A stretch of 64,000 nt of DNA from Defluviitalea raffinosedens (GTDB taxonomy: Bacteria; Bacillota; Clostridia; Lachnospirales; Defluviitaleaceae): NCBI RefSeq assembly GCF_016908775.1, contig NZ_JAFBEP010000017.1, forward strand, positions 1-64,000, read 5' to 3'. Made by a program: the position numbers and the translations under genes. Shown here piece after piece: positions 28,047-37,649 of the stretch. How positions within the stretch are numbered: position 1 is the stretch's first letter; each line of letters starts with the position of its first letter. Below the pieces are notes generated by a model. That model had not been told where the DNA came from, searched no databases, and worked only from the letters and a program-made list of their open reading frames with translations.

Positions 28047-28071
28047 CACTCTTAAAAGAGTGTTTTTTTTA
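28046..28071 (+). terminator. Intrinsic terminator after the DUF6465-like gene
   Basis: ACACTC at 28046-28051 pairs with GAGTGT at 28058-28063, extended by TT/AA pairs, followed by a run of eight T. Confidence 0.85.
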
Positions 28072-28184
28072 CTTGTTTTTTCTCTTTGTATCCGTTATAT
28101 TAAAACCAAGTGTTTAATATCAAATATACAAAATACATAAAGTTCATATAAAAATATTTCATTATAATTAAGCGTGGGGATTAT

Positions 28185-29687
28185 ATGGCGAATACAAAAA
28201 CGAGAAAAAAGAGAAAAAATCATAAGCAAAAGAGAAAAGAACGTAGAATCGTTATAGGGGGGTTCCTGTCAGTTATCTTAATGATTTATTTAATTGGTTC
28301 CGGATTTAAATTAACAAAAAAAATTCCTTTATCCATTGAAGTGGTGCAAATGGGAACCATTGATAACAATATACATGTAAAAGGAATCATTGTTCGTGAC
28401 GAAACAGTTATTAAAAGTACTAAAGCAGGCAATATTCAATATTTTATCTATGAAGGAGAAAAAGTTAAGTCAGGCACTCCGATTTGTATGGTTGCAAATA
28501 ATTCCGCTTTATCACAGATTCAAAAGGAACTTGACAAAATCAATGAAAATATCATAAAAGTCCAGGACCAGAGAAAAGAGTTTTCTACAGTTCAAAAAGA
28601 TATTCAGAATGTTAATTACCAGATAGATGATTTGATTGATAATCTGAGAAGTACTTATTCAAACAAAAATTTTATCCAGATTTACTCAATAAAAAATTCT
28701 ATTCAGGTGGAAATTGAAAAAAAGCAGATTCTCCTGTCCCAAGAAGATTCCTCATCACTTAAAAATCTGGTTTTGCAAAAAAATACTTATGAAAATCAAC
28801 TGGCTGCAAATTCCGATGTTGTTTTAACGCCAAAAGGCGGAATCATATCTTATTATATTGATGGACTGGAAGAAAAATTCACTCCAAAAACTTTAGATAA
28901 CTTGGCTGTAAAAGATTTAGAACAGAATTCAGAACCCAAAGATATCAGCCAAATGCAAAGCGTAGAAAAAAATGCACCGTTATTTAAAATAATCAATAAT
29001 TATGATTGGTATATAGTTGGAAGTCTTTCAGCAGATTTGGCAAAGGATTGGGAAGTGGGGAATCAAGTATCCATTCAATTTAATGATGGACAGCCTCCTA
29101 TCAAAGCAAAGATTTATAAAATTAAGCCTGTAGATCATGATGTCATCTTTGTGTTTCAAACGACAGAGCAAATGACACCTTTGATTTCTAAAAGAAATAT
29201 TGAATTTGAAATTGTCCGAGAAAATTATGAAGGAATTAAGATACCAGTTAACTCAATTGTTGAGAAAACCTTCTTGAAAATTCCAAAAGAATATGTACAA
29301 CAATCCGGAAGACAAACGGTAGTCATTAAAAAAGGAATGGAAAGTGACGAACTTATACCTGTTGAAATGGCTTTTGAAGATGAAAAAAATATATATATTC
29401 TTCAAGAAGCTTCCGCTTTAAAAATGTATGATACTTTAGTCTTACCTGAAAACACTGAATCAGAATATGTTATCAAAGAAAGTCAATCCAGCATTGGCGT
29501 ATTTGCTGTAAACGGAGGAATAATACGATTTAAAAAGATAGAAATCTTAGTCCAGAATAATGATTATGCAATTGTTAAACAGGATACTCCTTCCGGAATA
29601 AGATTATATGATCAGATTGTTTCCAATGCAAAGAATGCTAAAGATAATCAACTTTTAGACCAGTTTCAAATTATAGAAAATGATTAA
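28185..29687 (+). CDS. HlyD-family membrane fusion-like protein, orphan
   Basis: The 500-residue protein has a very basic cytoplasmic N-terminus (KTRKKRKNHKQKRKERR), one membrane segment (about residues 24-44, IGGFLSVILMIYLIGSGF), then a biotinyl-lipoyl-like half motif KAGNIQYFIYEGEKVKSG, a helical hairpin (about residues 110-200), and a beta-barrel region. This is the plan of HlyD-like adaptors. No transporter gene is adjacent; instead it leads into yggS-sepF-yggT-S4-divIVA. Similar genes occur at this place in other Clostridia. A role in the envelope or division is possible but unproven. Confidence 0.78.
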   Translation: MANTKTRKKRKNHKQKRKERRIVIGGFLSVILMIYLIGSGFKLTKKIPLSIEVVQMGTIDNNIHVKGIIVRDETVIKSTKAGNIQYFIYEGEKVKSGTPICMVANNSALSQIQKELDKINENIIKVQDQRKEFSTVQKDIQNVNYQIDDLIDNLRSTYSNKNFIQIYSIKNSIQVEIEKKQILLSQEDSSSLKNLVLQKNTYENQLAANSDVVLTPKGGIISYYIDGLEEKFTPKTLDNLAVKDLEQNSEPKDISQMQSVEKNAPLFKIINNYDWYIVGSLSADLAKDWEVGNQVSIQFNDGQPPIKAKIYKIKPVDHDVIFVFQTTEQMTPLISKRNIEFEIVRENYEGIKIPVNSIVEKTFLKIPKEYVQQSGRQTVVIKKGMESDELIPVEMAFEDEKNIYILQEASALKMYDTLVLPENTESEYVIKESQSSIGVFAVNGGIIRFKKIEILVQNNDYAIVKQDTPSGIRLYDQIVSNAKNAKDNQLLDQFQIIEND

Positions 29688-29702
29688 AAGGAGTGCAAAG
29701 GT

Positions 29703-30401
29703 ATGAATTCCATCAAAGCCAATATTGAGGAAATCAGAGATAAAATTAGAATTGCAGCAGAAAAAAGTGGTCGTACAGAAAAAGATATTACTTTAATTGC
29801 TGTAACAAAAACAATTGACATACCTCGAATTAAAGAAGCTATATCCTGTAATATATGCCATATAGGTGAGAACAAAGTGCAGGAAATCATGAAAAAATAC
29901 GATGCGATTGATTCAAATATTCATTGGCACCTGATCGGACATCTTCAAACCAATAAAGTAAAATATATTATCGACAAAGTAGATTTGATCCACTCTGTGG
30001 ACAGTGAGCGTTTAGCCTATAAAATAAATGAAATGGCAGAAAAACATAATAAGATTATGGATATATTATTACAAGTCAATATTGCAAAAGAAGAAACTAA
30101 ATTTGGATTAATGGTGGAAGAAGTTGATCCTTTGATCGATAAAATAAAAAGTTTAAAAAATATACACGTCAAAGGTCTTATGACTATAGTCCCATATGAT
30201 CCAAATCCAGAGAATAATAGGATTCATTTTAGAAATATAAAGCAATTATCTGTTGACATTGCTAAAAGAAATATTGATAATATAAGCATGGAAGTTCTTT
30301 CTATGGGAATGACAAATGATTACGAAGTTGCAATAGAAGAAGGTTCAAATATGGTAAGAATTGGGACAGGTATATTTGGGCAGAGAAATTATAATGTATA
30401 A
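29703..30401 (+). CDS. yggS: PLP-binding homeostasis protein YggS (YlmE)
   Basis: The 232-residue protein is the PLP-binding barrel protein (PLPBP) that manages free pyridoxal phosphate. The PLP lysine is in LIAVTKTIDIPRI, with HWHLIGHLQTNKVKY, LLQVNIAKEETKFG, and the phosphate-binding SMGMTNDYEVAIEEGSNMVR. The length is typical. AAAGGAGTG lies before the ATG. It begins the ylmE-sepF-ylmG-ylmH-divIVA order known from B. subtilis. Confidence 0.95.
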   Translation: MNSIKANIEEIRDKIRIAAEKSGRTEKDITLIAVTKTIDIPRIKEAISCNICHIGENKVQEIMKKYDAIDSNIHWHLIGHLQTNKVKYIIDKVDLIHSVDSERLAYKINEMAEKHNKIMDILLQVNIAKEETKFGLMVEEVDPLIDKIKSLKNIHVKGLMTIVPYDPNPENNRIHFRNIKQLSVDIAKRNIDNISMEVLSMGMTNDYEVAIEEGSNMVRIGTGIFGQRNYNV

Positions 30402-30413
30402 GGAGGGTGTCAA

Positions 30414-30872
30414 ATGGCAAAACTTTTTGACAAGATGATGGATGTAATGGGGTTTGGTAATGGAGAAGATGATTATGAAGAAGAAGTGGAAGAAGTAGAA
30501 GAGAAAGCTGAAATTCCCCAAATTCGCAATTATCACACTAAAAACAATTCTAAGATTGTAAACATACATACAAACGTTCAAATGGAAGTAGTGATTACTA
30601 ACCCTGAGAAATATGAAGAAGCTCAAGAAATTTGCGATCATATTAAAGCTAAGAAACCTGTTGTAATTAATTTAGAAAATCTGGATCATATTATTGCTCA
30701 AAGAGTAATGGATTTTTTAAGTGGAGCATGTTATGCCTTAAACGGTGATGTTCAACGGGTTGCGAACAATATATTTATCATTGCACCGGAAAATGTGGAT
30801 ATTGCCAATAGTTTTAAGGAAGAGTTAAAGACAAAAGGGATTATTCTTCCTTGGATGAGCAATGTAAAATAA
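30414..30872 (+). CDS. sepF: Cell division protein SepF
   Basis: SepF bundles FtsZ filaments and tethers them to the membrane. The 152-residue protein starts with an amphipathic anchor (AKLFDKMMDVMGFG), a short acidic linker of Glu/Asp, and then the SepF core domain with KKPVVINLENLDHIIAQRVM, DFLSGACYALNGDVQRV and FIIAPENVDI. AGGAGG precedes the ATG. It lies between yggS and yggT as usual. Confidence 0.96.
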   Translation: MAKLFDKMMDVMGFGNGEDDYEEEVEEVEEKAEIPQIRNYHTKNNSKIVNIHTNVQMEVVITNPEKYEEAQEICDHIKAKKPVVINLENLDHIIAQRVMDFLSGACYALNGDVQRVANNIFIIAPENVDIANSFKEELKTKGIILPWMSNVK

Positions 30873-30885
30873 TGGAGGATAATTT

Positions 30886-31173
30886 ATGGATTTAAGTTCA
30901 ATTTTAAGCTCAGCCTTGGTAGTTTTCTTTAATTTACTTGATATGCTGATTTTTATTAGGGTACTTCTTTCTTGGTTCCCTTTTTCACATGGCAATCCCA
31001 TCGTTGCATTGATCTATCAATTAACTGAACCTATTCTTGGTCCTGTTCGATCCCTTATACAAAGATCTGTACTTGGCGGAAGGGGCATGATGATTGATTT
31101 TTCTCCAATTATCGCACTGCTTCTTTTAGAATTTGCAAAAAATATTCTAATATACTTAACAACGCTTATTTAA
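30886..31173 (+). CDS. YggT family membrane protein
   Basis: The 95-residue protein has two hydrophobic membrane segments (VVFFNLLDMLIFIRVLLSW; ALLLLEFAKNILIYLTT) and the family signature YQLTEPILGPVRSLIQ between them. It is the ylmG equivalent, located after sepF. In other organisms YlmG/YggT proteins affect nucleoid or division site structure, but the molecular role is unclear. Confidence 0.93.
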   Translation: MDLSSILSSALVVFFNLLDMLIFIRVLLSWFPFSHGNPIVALIYQLTEPILGPVRSLIQRSVLGGRGMMIDFSPIIALLLLEFAKNILIYLTTLI

Positions 31174-31191
31174 GTTAATGAAAGGACTACA

Positions 31192-31980
31192 ATGATTAAC
31201 AAGGAAATATATTTAAAGAATTTTAATGATATCGAAGAAAGATTAATTGCCAGTAAAATCCTGGATCGTGCAAATACTGCATTAAGAGATCATGCCAATA
31301 CTTTTACCGATTTTATTGATATGTATAAATTAAGCAAATATCTTGTCATGGTCCATAATATTTCCGATCTTTCCATAAAGGCTTTTGGTGGATATCCTGA
31401 AAGTGAAAGAAAAATAATAGGTTTTTGTCCAGACTATAGAGAATTACAAGATTATGATTTTCCTGTCACGCCAGTTGAAATTCATCTTAAAAGTTCCAAT
31501 GAAGAATCCATATCTCACCGAGATTATTTAGGTTCTGTTTTGGGACTTGGGATAGAAAGGAGTAAAATTGGCGATATACTGGTATATGATCATAAAGCTA
31601 TTGTTTTTGTGAATAAGGACATAGCATCTTATATCATCAATAACTTATTTAAAGTTAAAAATATAAAAGCAGAAGCAAAGGAAATTTTATTGGATGAAGT
31701 TGTTCTTCCCGAGCCTAAGATAAAAGAAATTACTTCTACCGTTTCATCTCTTAGAGCTGATTCGATATTGAGTGCCGGTTTTCAGTTATCGAGAAGCAAG
31801 ATTGTGGATTTAATAAAATCTGAAAAGGCATTGATCAATGGAGTAATAGCAAGTCCTGCCTCCCACATTAAAGAGGGAGATTTTTTAACACTAAGAGGTT
31901 TTGGCAAAATTAAATTGGCTGAAGTCAGAGGAAAAACTAAGAAAGATCGTGTGAGCATTGTAATACATCGGTATGTATAG
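31192..31980 (+). CDS. ylmH: S4-domain RNA-binding protein (YlmH-like)
   Basis: The 262-residue protein has an N-terminal YlmH domain with FGGYPESERKIIGFCPDY and HRDYLGSVLGLGIERSKIGD, followed by a C-terminal S4 domain at about residues 185-250 (LRADSILSAGFQLSRSK). In B. subtilis YlmH acts as a ribosome-associated quality-control factor that binds P-site tRNA on stalled 50S subunits. Its place between yggT and divIVA is conserved. The ribosome site is GAAAGGAC. Confidence 0.94.
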   Translation: MINKEIYLKNFNDIEERLIASKILDRANTALRDHANTFTDFIDMYKLSKYLVMVHNISDLSIKAFGGYPESERKIIGFCPDYRELQDYDFPVTPVEIHLKSSNEESISHRDYLGSVLGLGIERSKIGDILVYDHKAIVFVNKDIASYIINNLFKVKNIKAEAKEILLDEVVLPEPKIKEITSTVSSLRADSILSAGFQLSRSKIVDLIKSEKALINGVIASPASHIKEGDFLTLRGFGKIKLAEVRGKTKKDRVSIVIHRYV

Positions 31981-31994
31981 GGGGGACATTGATT

Positions 31995-32513
31995 ATGCTT
32001 ACGCCACTGGATATTGAATCACAAGAATTTAGAAAGAAACCGTATGGATATTCTATTGAAGAAGTAGATAAATTTTTAGATGATGTGATAGAATCCTATG
32101 AGAAAATTTATAAGGAAAATATAGAATTAAAAGATAAGATTTCTATGTTAAATGAAAGCATTCAACACTATAAAGCTCTGGAGCAAACCCTCCAAAATAC
32201 GCTGATACTTGCTGAAAAAGCTGCAGAAGATACAAAATCTGCAGCGTATCAAAAAGGAGAGCAAATAAAAAGAGAAGCTGAAATGAAAGCTAATCAGATT
32301 TTGGAAGAAACTCAACAGGAAGTTTTTAGAATTAATCAGGAAATAGAACGATTAAAAAATCAATATTCCTCATTAAAAATACAGATGAAGCAAACATTGT
32401 TAGCACAATTGGAAATCCTGGAGCAGTCTGTATTATATAAGGAAGATGAAATACCGAGTCATCAACAACCGAAGGAAGAATATGATACAGTTAGAGATGA
32501 GGATGCAATATGA
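31995..32513 (+). CDS. divIVA: DivIVA/GpsB-type cell division protein
   Basis: DivIVA binds curved membranes at poles and septa and recruits partners. The 172-residue protein starts LTPLDIESQEFRKKPYGYS, with the conserved EEVDKFLDDVI segment, then a long coiled coil (about residues 30-140, heptads of Leu and Ile). The ATG at 31995 follows GGGGGGAC; an in-frame TTG at 31989 is too close to it. It overlaps aroB by 4 bp (ATGA). Confidence 0.94.
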   Translation: MLTPLDIESQEFRKKPYGYSIEEVDKFLDDVIESYEKIYKENIELKDKISMLNESIQHYKALEQTLQNTLILAEKAAEDTKSAAYQKGEQIKREAEMKANQILEETQQEVFRINQEIERLKNQYSSLKIQMKQTLLAQLEILEQSVLYKEDEIPSHQQPKEEYDTVRDEDAI

Positions 32514-33601
32514 ACAAAATTTTAGTAAATCCCTCTTCATCATCATACCCGATTTATTTTTCTCAGAATTTCGAAGATCTTTCACTTGCTCTTAAAGACC
32601 ATAACTTACTAAATCGAAAAGTATGCATTATTACAGACCATATCGTAGATTCTTATTACGGCAATCAATTTGTGGATGTCCTAAAAAGTAACTATGATGA
32701 TGTATATAAATTTACGTTTAATGCCGGAGAAGAAAGTAAAAATCTCGATACGATTCAAGATATGTATCGATTTTTTATCGAGAATCATTTAGACAGAAAT
32801 TCCCTAATCTTCGCCTTGGGCGGAGGCGTTACAGGAGATATGGCTGGTTTTGCTGCTGCCACATATATGCGCGGAATACCCTTTATTCAAGTTCCTACAA
32901 CACTTCTTGCGCAAGTTGACAGCAGTGTGGGAGGAAAAGTAGGGGTTGATTTTCTTCAACATAAAAACATGATTGGTGCTTTTTATCAACCAACTTTTGT
33001 TTATATCAATTTAAACACATTAAAAACCCTTCCTTTAAAGCAATTATCTGCAGGAATGGCAGAAGTTATTAAGCACGGACTGATCCTAGACGATAATTAT
33101 TTCTCATTTGTTGAATCTTCAGCAGATTTAGTATTTGATTTTGACAAAACCACATTAGAAAAGATTATTCAGCGATCTTGTGAGTTAAAAGCATCCATTG
33201 TATCGCAGGATGAAAAAGAGAATGGTTTAAGAGAAATTTTGAATTTTGGCCATACCATAGGTCATGCCATAGAAACTCTTCTTAACTTTAAGCTTCTGCA
33301 TGGCGAATGTGTTGCAATTGGAATGGTTGGTGCAGCATATTTATCCTATGAAAATAATTTAATTTCACAGGAAGATTTAAAAAGAATAGAGAGTGTTTTA
33401 CGATCTTATCGTCTTCCTGTCAGAATCAATCAATTAGACTGTGAGAAGATTTATCAGCAAATGTTGCTGGATAAAAAAGTTAAGAATAATAAGATTAAGT
33501 TTATTCTATTATCGTCCATCGGAAAAGCTTTAAGAGTTGGAGATTTAAATGAGGACAGGATCAAATCATCCATTTCTTATTTAAAAGGTGACGTGCAATA
33601 A
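32510..33601 (+). CDS. aroB: 3-dehydroquinate synthase
   Basis: AroB converts DAHP to 3-dehydroquinate, the second step of the shikimate pathway, with NAD+ and a divalent metal. The 363-residue protein has GEESKNLDTIQDMYRF, FALGGGVTGDMAGFAAATYM, RGIPFIQVPTTLLAQVDSSV, GGKVGVDF, and the metal-binding LNFGHTIGHAIE. It is intact. No other aro gene is nearby. It overlaps divIVA by 4 bp, in the position where B. subtilis has ileS. The terminator just after the gene makes it the last of the division operon. Confidence 0.97.
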   Translation: MNKILVNPSSSSYPIYFSQNFEDLSLALKDHNLLNRKVCIITDHIVDSYYGNQFVDVLKSNYDDVYKFTFNAGEESKNLDTIQDMYRFFIENHLDRNSLIFALGGGVTGDMAGFAAATYMRGIPFIQVPTTLLAQVDSSVGGKVGVDFLQHKNMIGAFYQPTFVYINLNTLKTLPLKQLSAGMAEVIKHGLILDDNYFSFVESSADLVFDFDKTTLEKIIQRSCELKASIVSQDEKENGLREILNFGHTIGHAIETLLNFKLLHGECVAIGMVGAAYLSYENNLISQEDLKRIESVLRSYRLPVRINQLDCEKIYQQMLLDKKVKNNKIKFILLSSIGKALRVGDLNEDRIKSSISYLKGDVQ

Positions 33602-33617
33602 GCACGTTATTTTTTTG
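33591..33617 (+). terminator. Intrinsic terminator after aroB
   Basis: ACGTGC at 33591-33596 pairs with GCACGT at 33602-33607 around AATAA, followed by TATTTTTTT. The stop codon of aroB lies in the loop. Confidence 0.8.
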
Positions 33618-33694
33618 CTTTAGTTTCCATCATGGTTTTATGAACTATTGCAAAACCTATATAGGGAAACAGCAAAAGAAATGGAGGGAACATT

Positions 33695-34336
33695 ATGACC
33701 AATGAACAACTGCAAGAAATTAAAAATAATTTAATTCAAGAAAAAAAAGAAGCCGAAACAGAATTAAAGAGGATGGAGGAATACGGACCACATGGCTCAC
33801 TTCTTGAGTGGACCGATGAATTATCCTCTTATGATAATCATCCCGCAGATCTTGGCAGTGAAACTTTTGAAATGGAAAAACATATGGCATTAAATGTACA
33901 CCAGCAAAAATATCTTGAGGATATCAACGATGCACTTAAAAAAATAGAAAATGGTACTTATGGAATTTGCGAAACTTGCTCCAAAGAAATAGAATACGAA
34001 AGATTAAAAGCAATTCCGTATGCCAAAGAATGTATATCTTGTGCAAAAGCCCATCAAATTAATCCTGACGATTTTAATAAAGACAGGCCCGCAGAAGAAG
34101 AAGTTATTGGCCCGGTTTTTAATCGTAATTTTATGCGTGAAGAGGACGGGGATATTAATCATGGAGCAGAAATCATGAGGCAGTTAGAAGCTTATGGCTC
34201 AGCAGACAATATGCAGGATATGGGATGGGATGTCAAAGATTATGATGAAATTAATAATTTATATGATACTCCACAAGACACAGTAGATGAAGTCGACTTA
34301 TTATCCAATCAAGATAGAAAAAATGCGTTGGAGTGA
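33695..34336 (+). CDS. TraR/DksA-type zinc finger protein (YteA/YlyA-like)
   Basis: The 213-residue protein has a coiled-coil N-terminus, a central HPADLGSETFEMEKHMAL segment and a C4 zinc finger at about residues 90-117 (CETCSKEIEYERLKAIPYA ... CISCAK). It resembles the YteA/YlyA proteins of Firmicutes, one of which (ylyA) lies at this very place in B. subtilis just before lspA and acts on RNA polymerase during sporulation. AATGGAGGG precedes the ATG. A polymerase-binding role is inferred from the fold. Confidence 0.88.
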   Translation: MTNEQLQEIKNNLIQEKKEAETELKRMEEYGPHGSLLEWTDELSSYDNHPADLGSETFEMEKHMALNVHQQKYLEDINDALKKIENGTYGICETCSKEIEYERLKAIPYAKECISCAKAHQINPDDFNKDRPAEEEVIGPVFNRNFMREEDGDINHGAEIMRQLEAYGSADNMQDMGWDVKDYDEINNLYDTPQDTVDEVDLLSNQDRKNALE

Positions 34337-34340
34337 CAGC

Positions 34341-34369
34341 TTTACAGGAAATAAAAGGGGTGATATAAT
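34341..34369 (+). promoter_or_regulatory. Sigma-A type promoter for lspA-rluD-pyrR
   Basis: TTTACA at 34341-34346 and TATAAT at 34364-34369 are separated by 17 bp, placing a start about 30 bp before the lspA ribosome site. Confidence 0.75.
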
Positions 34370-34407
34370 TTTCTTGCTTTAAGAGTTTATTTTAAGGGAG
34401 AGAGAAA

Positions 34408-34887
34408 ATGCTTATTCAATATTTCTTAGTAGTGTCGTTATTAGTTGCTTTAGACCAATTGACAAAATATGTCGCTTTTAATTATTTACAGAGTATTAAC
34501 AGTATCCCAATCATAAAAGATGTCTTTCACCTGACTTTTGTTAAAAACAGGGGGGCTGCTTTTGGAATACTTCAAAATCAACGATGGTTTTTTATTATAA
34601 TGACCGTCTCAGTTTTGATAGGAATTATTTACTATTATAAGCATCTTCCAAAGTATAAGCCTTATGGCTTTATTCGTTTTGCGTTGATTTTAATAAGTGC
34701 CGGGGCTATTGGGAATTTGATTGACCGAATTCGACTCGGTTTTGTGATAGATTTTTTTGATTTTTGTTTAATAAATTTTCCTGTATTTAATATAGCCGAC
34801 ATTTGTGTAGTCATTGGAACAATACTCCTTGCCTGGTTTATACTTTTTACACCTGAAGATGACTTTGAAAAAAAGGAAGTTGAATGA
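34408..34887 (+). CDS. lspA: Lipoprotein signal peptidase (signal peptidase II)
   Basis: LspA cleaves the signal peptide of diacylglyceryl-modified prolipoproteins, for example the binding proteins encoded later in this window. The 159-residue protein has four membrane segments and the two catalytic aspartates in the motifs AGAIGNLIDRIRLGFVIDFF and PVFNIADICVVIG, plus VALDQLTKYVAF and FVKNRGAAFG. GGGAGAGAG precedes the ATG. It overlaps the rluD start. Confidence 0.96.
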   Translation: MLIQYFLVVSLLVALDQLTKYVAFNYLQSINSIPIIKDVFHLTFVKNRGAAFGILQNQRWFFIIMTVSVLIGIIYYYKHLPKYKPYGFIRFALILISAGAIGNLIDRIRLGFVIDFFDFCLINFPVFNIADICVVIGTILLAWFILFTPEDDFEKKEVE

Positions 34888-35813
34888 TGGACTTTTATAC
34901 GTACATTGTTGAAAATGAAGATGTGGGGAAACGTATTGATATTTTTTTGTCAGCTGAACTGGAGGATGTTTCAAGGTCTTTTATTCAGAAGCTTATTGAA
35001 AATGAAAAAGTAAAAGTCAATCAAAAAACAGTAAAATCAAACTATAAATTAAGATTAGATGACATTATTGATATAGAAATTCCTGACCCAGAACCTATAG
35101 AAATACTCCCGGAACCCATTCCTTTAGATATATTATACGAAGATCAGGACATTATTGTAGTCAATAAACCACAGGGTATGGTGGTGCATCCTGCACCAGG
35201 ACATTATACAGGAACACTGGTCAATGCCTTGCTATATCATTGCAAGAATGATCTGTCAGGAATCAATGGTATGCTGCGACCAGGAATTGTTCACAGGATA
35301 GATAAAGATACATCCGGAGTCCTTATGGTGGCAAAAAATGATCATGCCCATAAACACCTTGCCCTTCAATTAAAAGAGCATTTGATTACCAGAAAATATA
35401 CTGCAATTGTATATCATAATCTTGTAAATGATGAAGGTACAATCAATGCTCCTATTGGAAGACATCCAACAGACAGAAAAAAAATGGCTGTAACATATAA
35501 AAATTCAAGACATGCAGTTACCCACTATACTGTATTAGAGCGATTTGGACAATTTACTTTAATTGAAGCGCAATTGGAAACTGGAAGAACCCATCAGATC
35601 AGAGTTCATATGAAGCATATAGGACATCCGCTCTTAGGTGACCCTGTCTATGGACCAAAATCACAGCCTGATCATATTAGTGGGCAAATGCTTCATGCGA
35701 GAGTTTTAGGATTTATTCATCCTTCTAAAAATGAATACATGGAGTTTGAAGCCCCTATTCCAAAGTATTTTATGGATGTGATTGAAAAACTTCGAAAAAA
35801 TGCCCATTTGTAA
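34887..35813 (+). CDS. rluD: 23S rRNA pseudouridine synthase, RluD family
   Basis: This RluA/RluD-type enzyme isomerises uridines in helix 69 of 23S rRNA or similar sites. The 308-residue protein has an N-terminal S4 domain (GKRIDIFLSAELEDVSRSFI), then the catalytic motif GIVHRIDKDTSGVLMVAK with the essential Asp, LETGRTHQIRVHMKHIGHPL, and GDPVYG. The ATG at 34887 is favoured over one codon earlier because AAAGGAAG then has normal spacing. The order lspA-rluD-pyrR matches B. subtilis lspA-ylyB-pyrR. Confidence 0.94.
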   Translation: MDFYTYIVENEDVGKRIDIFLSAELEDVSRSFIQKLIENEKVKVNQKTVKSNYKLRLDDIIDIEIPDPEPIEILPEPIPLDILYEDQDIIVVNKPQGMVVHPAPGHYTGTLVNALLYHCKNDLSGINGMLRPGIVHRIDKDTSGVLMVAKNDHAHKHLALQLKEHLITRKYTAIVYHNLVNDEGTINAPIGRHPTDRKKMAVTYKNSRHAVTHYTVLERFGQFTLIEAQLETGRTHQIRVHMKHIGHPLLGDPVYGPKSQPDHISGQMLHARVLGFIHPSKNEYMEFEAPIPKYFMDVIEKLRKNAHL

Positions 35814-35830
35814 TTGGTCAAGTAGGATAA

Positions 35831-36382
<552 letters not shown>

Positions 36383-36410
36383 TTTTGGCTAATTGAAAGG
36401 ACGAATCAAT

Positions 36411-37526
36411 ATGCATGACTTAAGAATTTCTACGCTGGCAAAAACATTGGTACGATATTCTGTGAATATTCAAAAGGGAGAAAAAGTATTAATTCAAAGT
36501 AACGGCATAGAACCTTCTCTTGTAAAGGCATTGATTAAGGAAGTTTATGCTGTAGGTGGCTTGCCTTTTGTTCAGTTAAATGATCATAGCATTCTTAGAG
36601 AACTATATCTTGGCACTTCAGAAGAACACATGAAAGCAATGGCTAGTTACGAAGCCTACAGAATGAATGAAATGGATGCATTTATTGGCTTCACCTCTTT
36701 AAGAAATGCATCCGAATTTGCTGATGTGCCCTCTGATAAAATGGATATTTATCACAAATATTTTGTAAAGCAGGTGCATATGGAGATACGTGTGCCAAAA
36801 ACGAAATGGGTTGTTCTGCGTTATCCTTCTCCTGCTATGGCCCAACTGGCAGATATGAGTACTGAAGCTTTTGAAGATTTTTATTTTAATGTATGCAATC
36901 TGGATTATGCGAAAATGTCAAAAGCAATGGATTCTCTTGTAAGATTAATGGAGCAAACCGACAAAGTAAGAATTGTAGGAAAAGACACAGATCTTTCATT
37001 TTCGATCAAAGGGCTTCCTGCAATTAAATGTGACGGGAAAATGAATATACCTGACGGAGAAGTGTATACTGCCCCTGTAAGAGAATCTGTCAATGGAATC
37101 ATAACATATAATGCCCCCTCTGAATATCAGGGATTTACTTTTGACAAAATTCAATTTGAATTTAAGAACGGAAAAATTATTAATGCCACTTCGAATAATA
37201 CGGAAAGGCTTAATAAAATACTGGATACGGACGAAGGTTCAAGATATATTGGAGAATTTGCCATAGGCGTAAACCCTTATATTACTAAACCAATGAAAGA
37301 AACTTTATTTGATGAAAAAATCGCAGGTTCTATTCATTTTACTCCAGGAAATGCTTATGACGACTGCTTTAATGGAAATCGTTCTGCAATTCACTGGGAT
37401 TTAGTATATATTCAAACACCGGAATACGGTGGTGGTGAAATCTATTTTGATGATCTGCTCATCCGAAAAGATGGACGATTTGTTATTCCAGAGCTTGAAA
37501 ACCTTAATCCGGAAAACCTAAAATAA
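36411..37526 (+). CDS. Aminopeptidase, M29 family
   Basis: This 371-residue cytoplasmic metallo-aminopeptidase belongs to the AmpS/AmpT family, which removes N-terminal residues from peptides using two metal ions. The C-terminal domain shows the metal ligands in EFAIGVNPYITKPMKETLF, GSIHFTPGNAYDD and SAIHWDLVYI, with Glu, His and His-x-Asp in family order. The ATG at 36411 follows GAAAGGACG. It ends in a clean terminator and is 28 bp after pyrR, so it may be the last gene of the lspA unit. Confidence 0.93.
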   Translation: MHDLRISTLAKTLVRYSVNIQKGEKVLIQSNGIEPSLVKALIKEVYAVGGLPFVQLNDHSILRELYLGTSEEHMKAMASYEAYRMNEMDAFIGFTSLRNASEFADVPSDKMDIYHKYFVKQVHMEIRVPKTKWVVLRYPSPAMAQLADMSTEAFEDFYFNVCNLDYAKMSKAMDSLVRLMEQTDKVRIVGKDTDLSFSIKGLPAIKCDGKMNIPDGEVYTAPVRESVNGIITYNAPSEYQGFTFDKIQFEFKNGKIINATSNNTERLNKILDTDEGSRYIGEFAIGVNPYITKPMKETLFDEKIAGSIHFTPGNAYDDCFNGNRSAIHWDLVYIQTPEYGGGEIYFDDLLIRKDGRFVIPELENLNPENLK

Positions 37527-37529
37527 ATT

Positions 37530-37550
37530 GTGGCTTTTGCCACTTTTTTT
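37530..37550 (+). terminator. Intrinsic terminator after the M29 aminopeptidase gene
   Basis: GTGGC at 37530-37534 pairs with GCCAC at 37539-37543 around TTTT, followed by seven T. Confidence 0.85.
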
Positions 37551-37649
37551 ATAATCTTTTTTAAATTTTTCATACTTCTTTAATTTTAAAACGTATTATT
37601 TATACGATGAAACTTTAGAATCTTTAAAATTATTTTTAGGAGGGTAATT

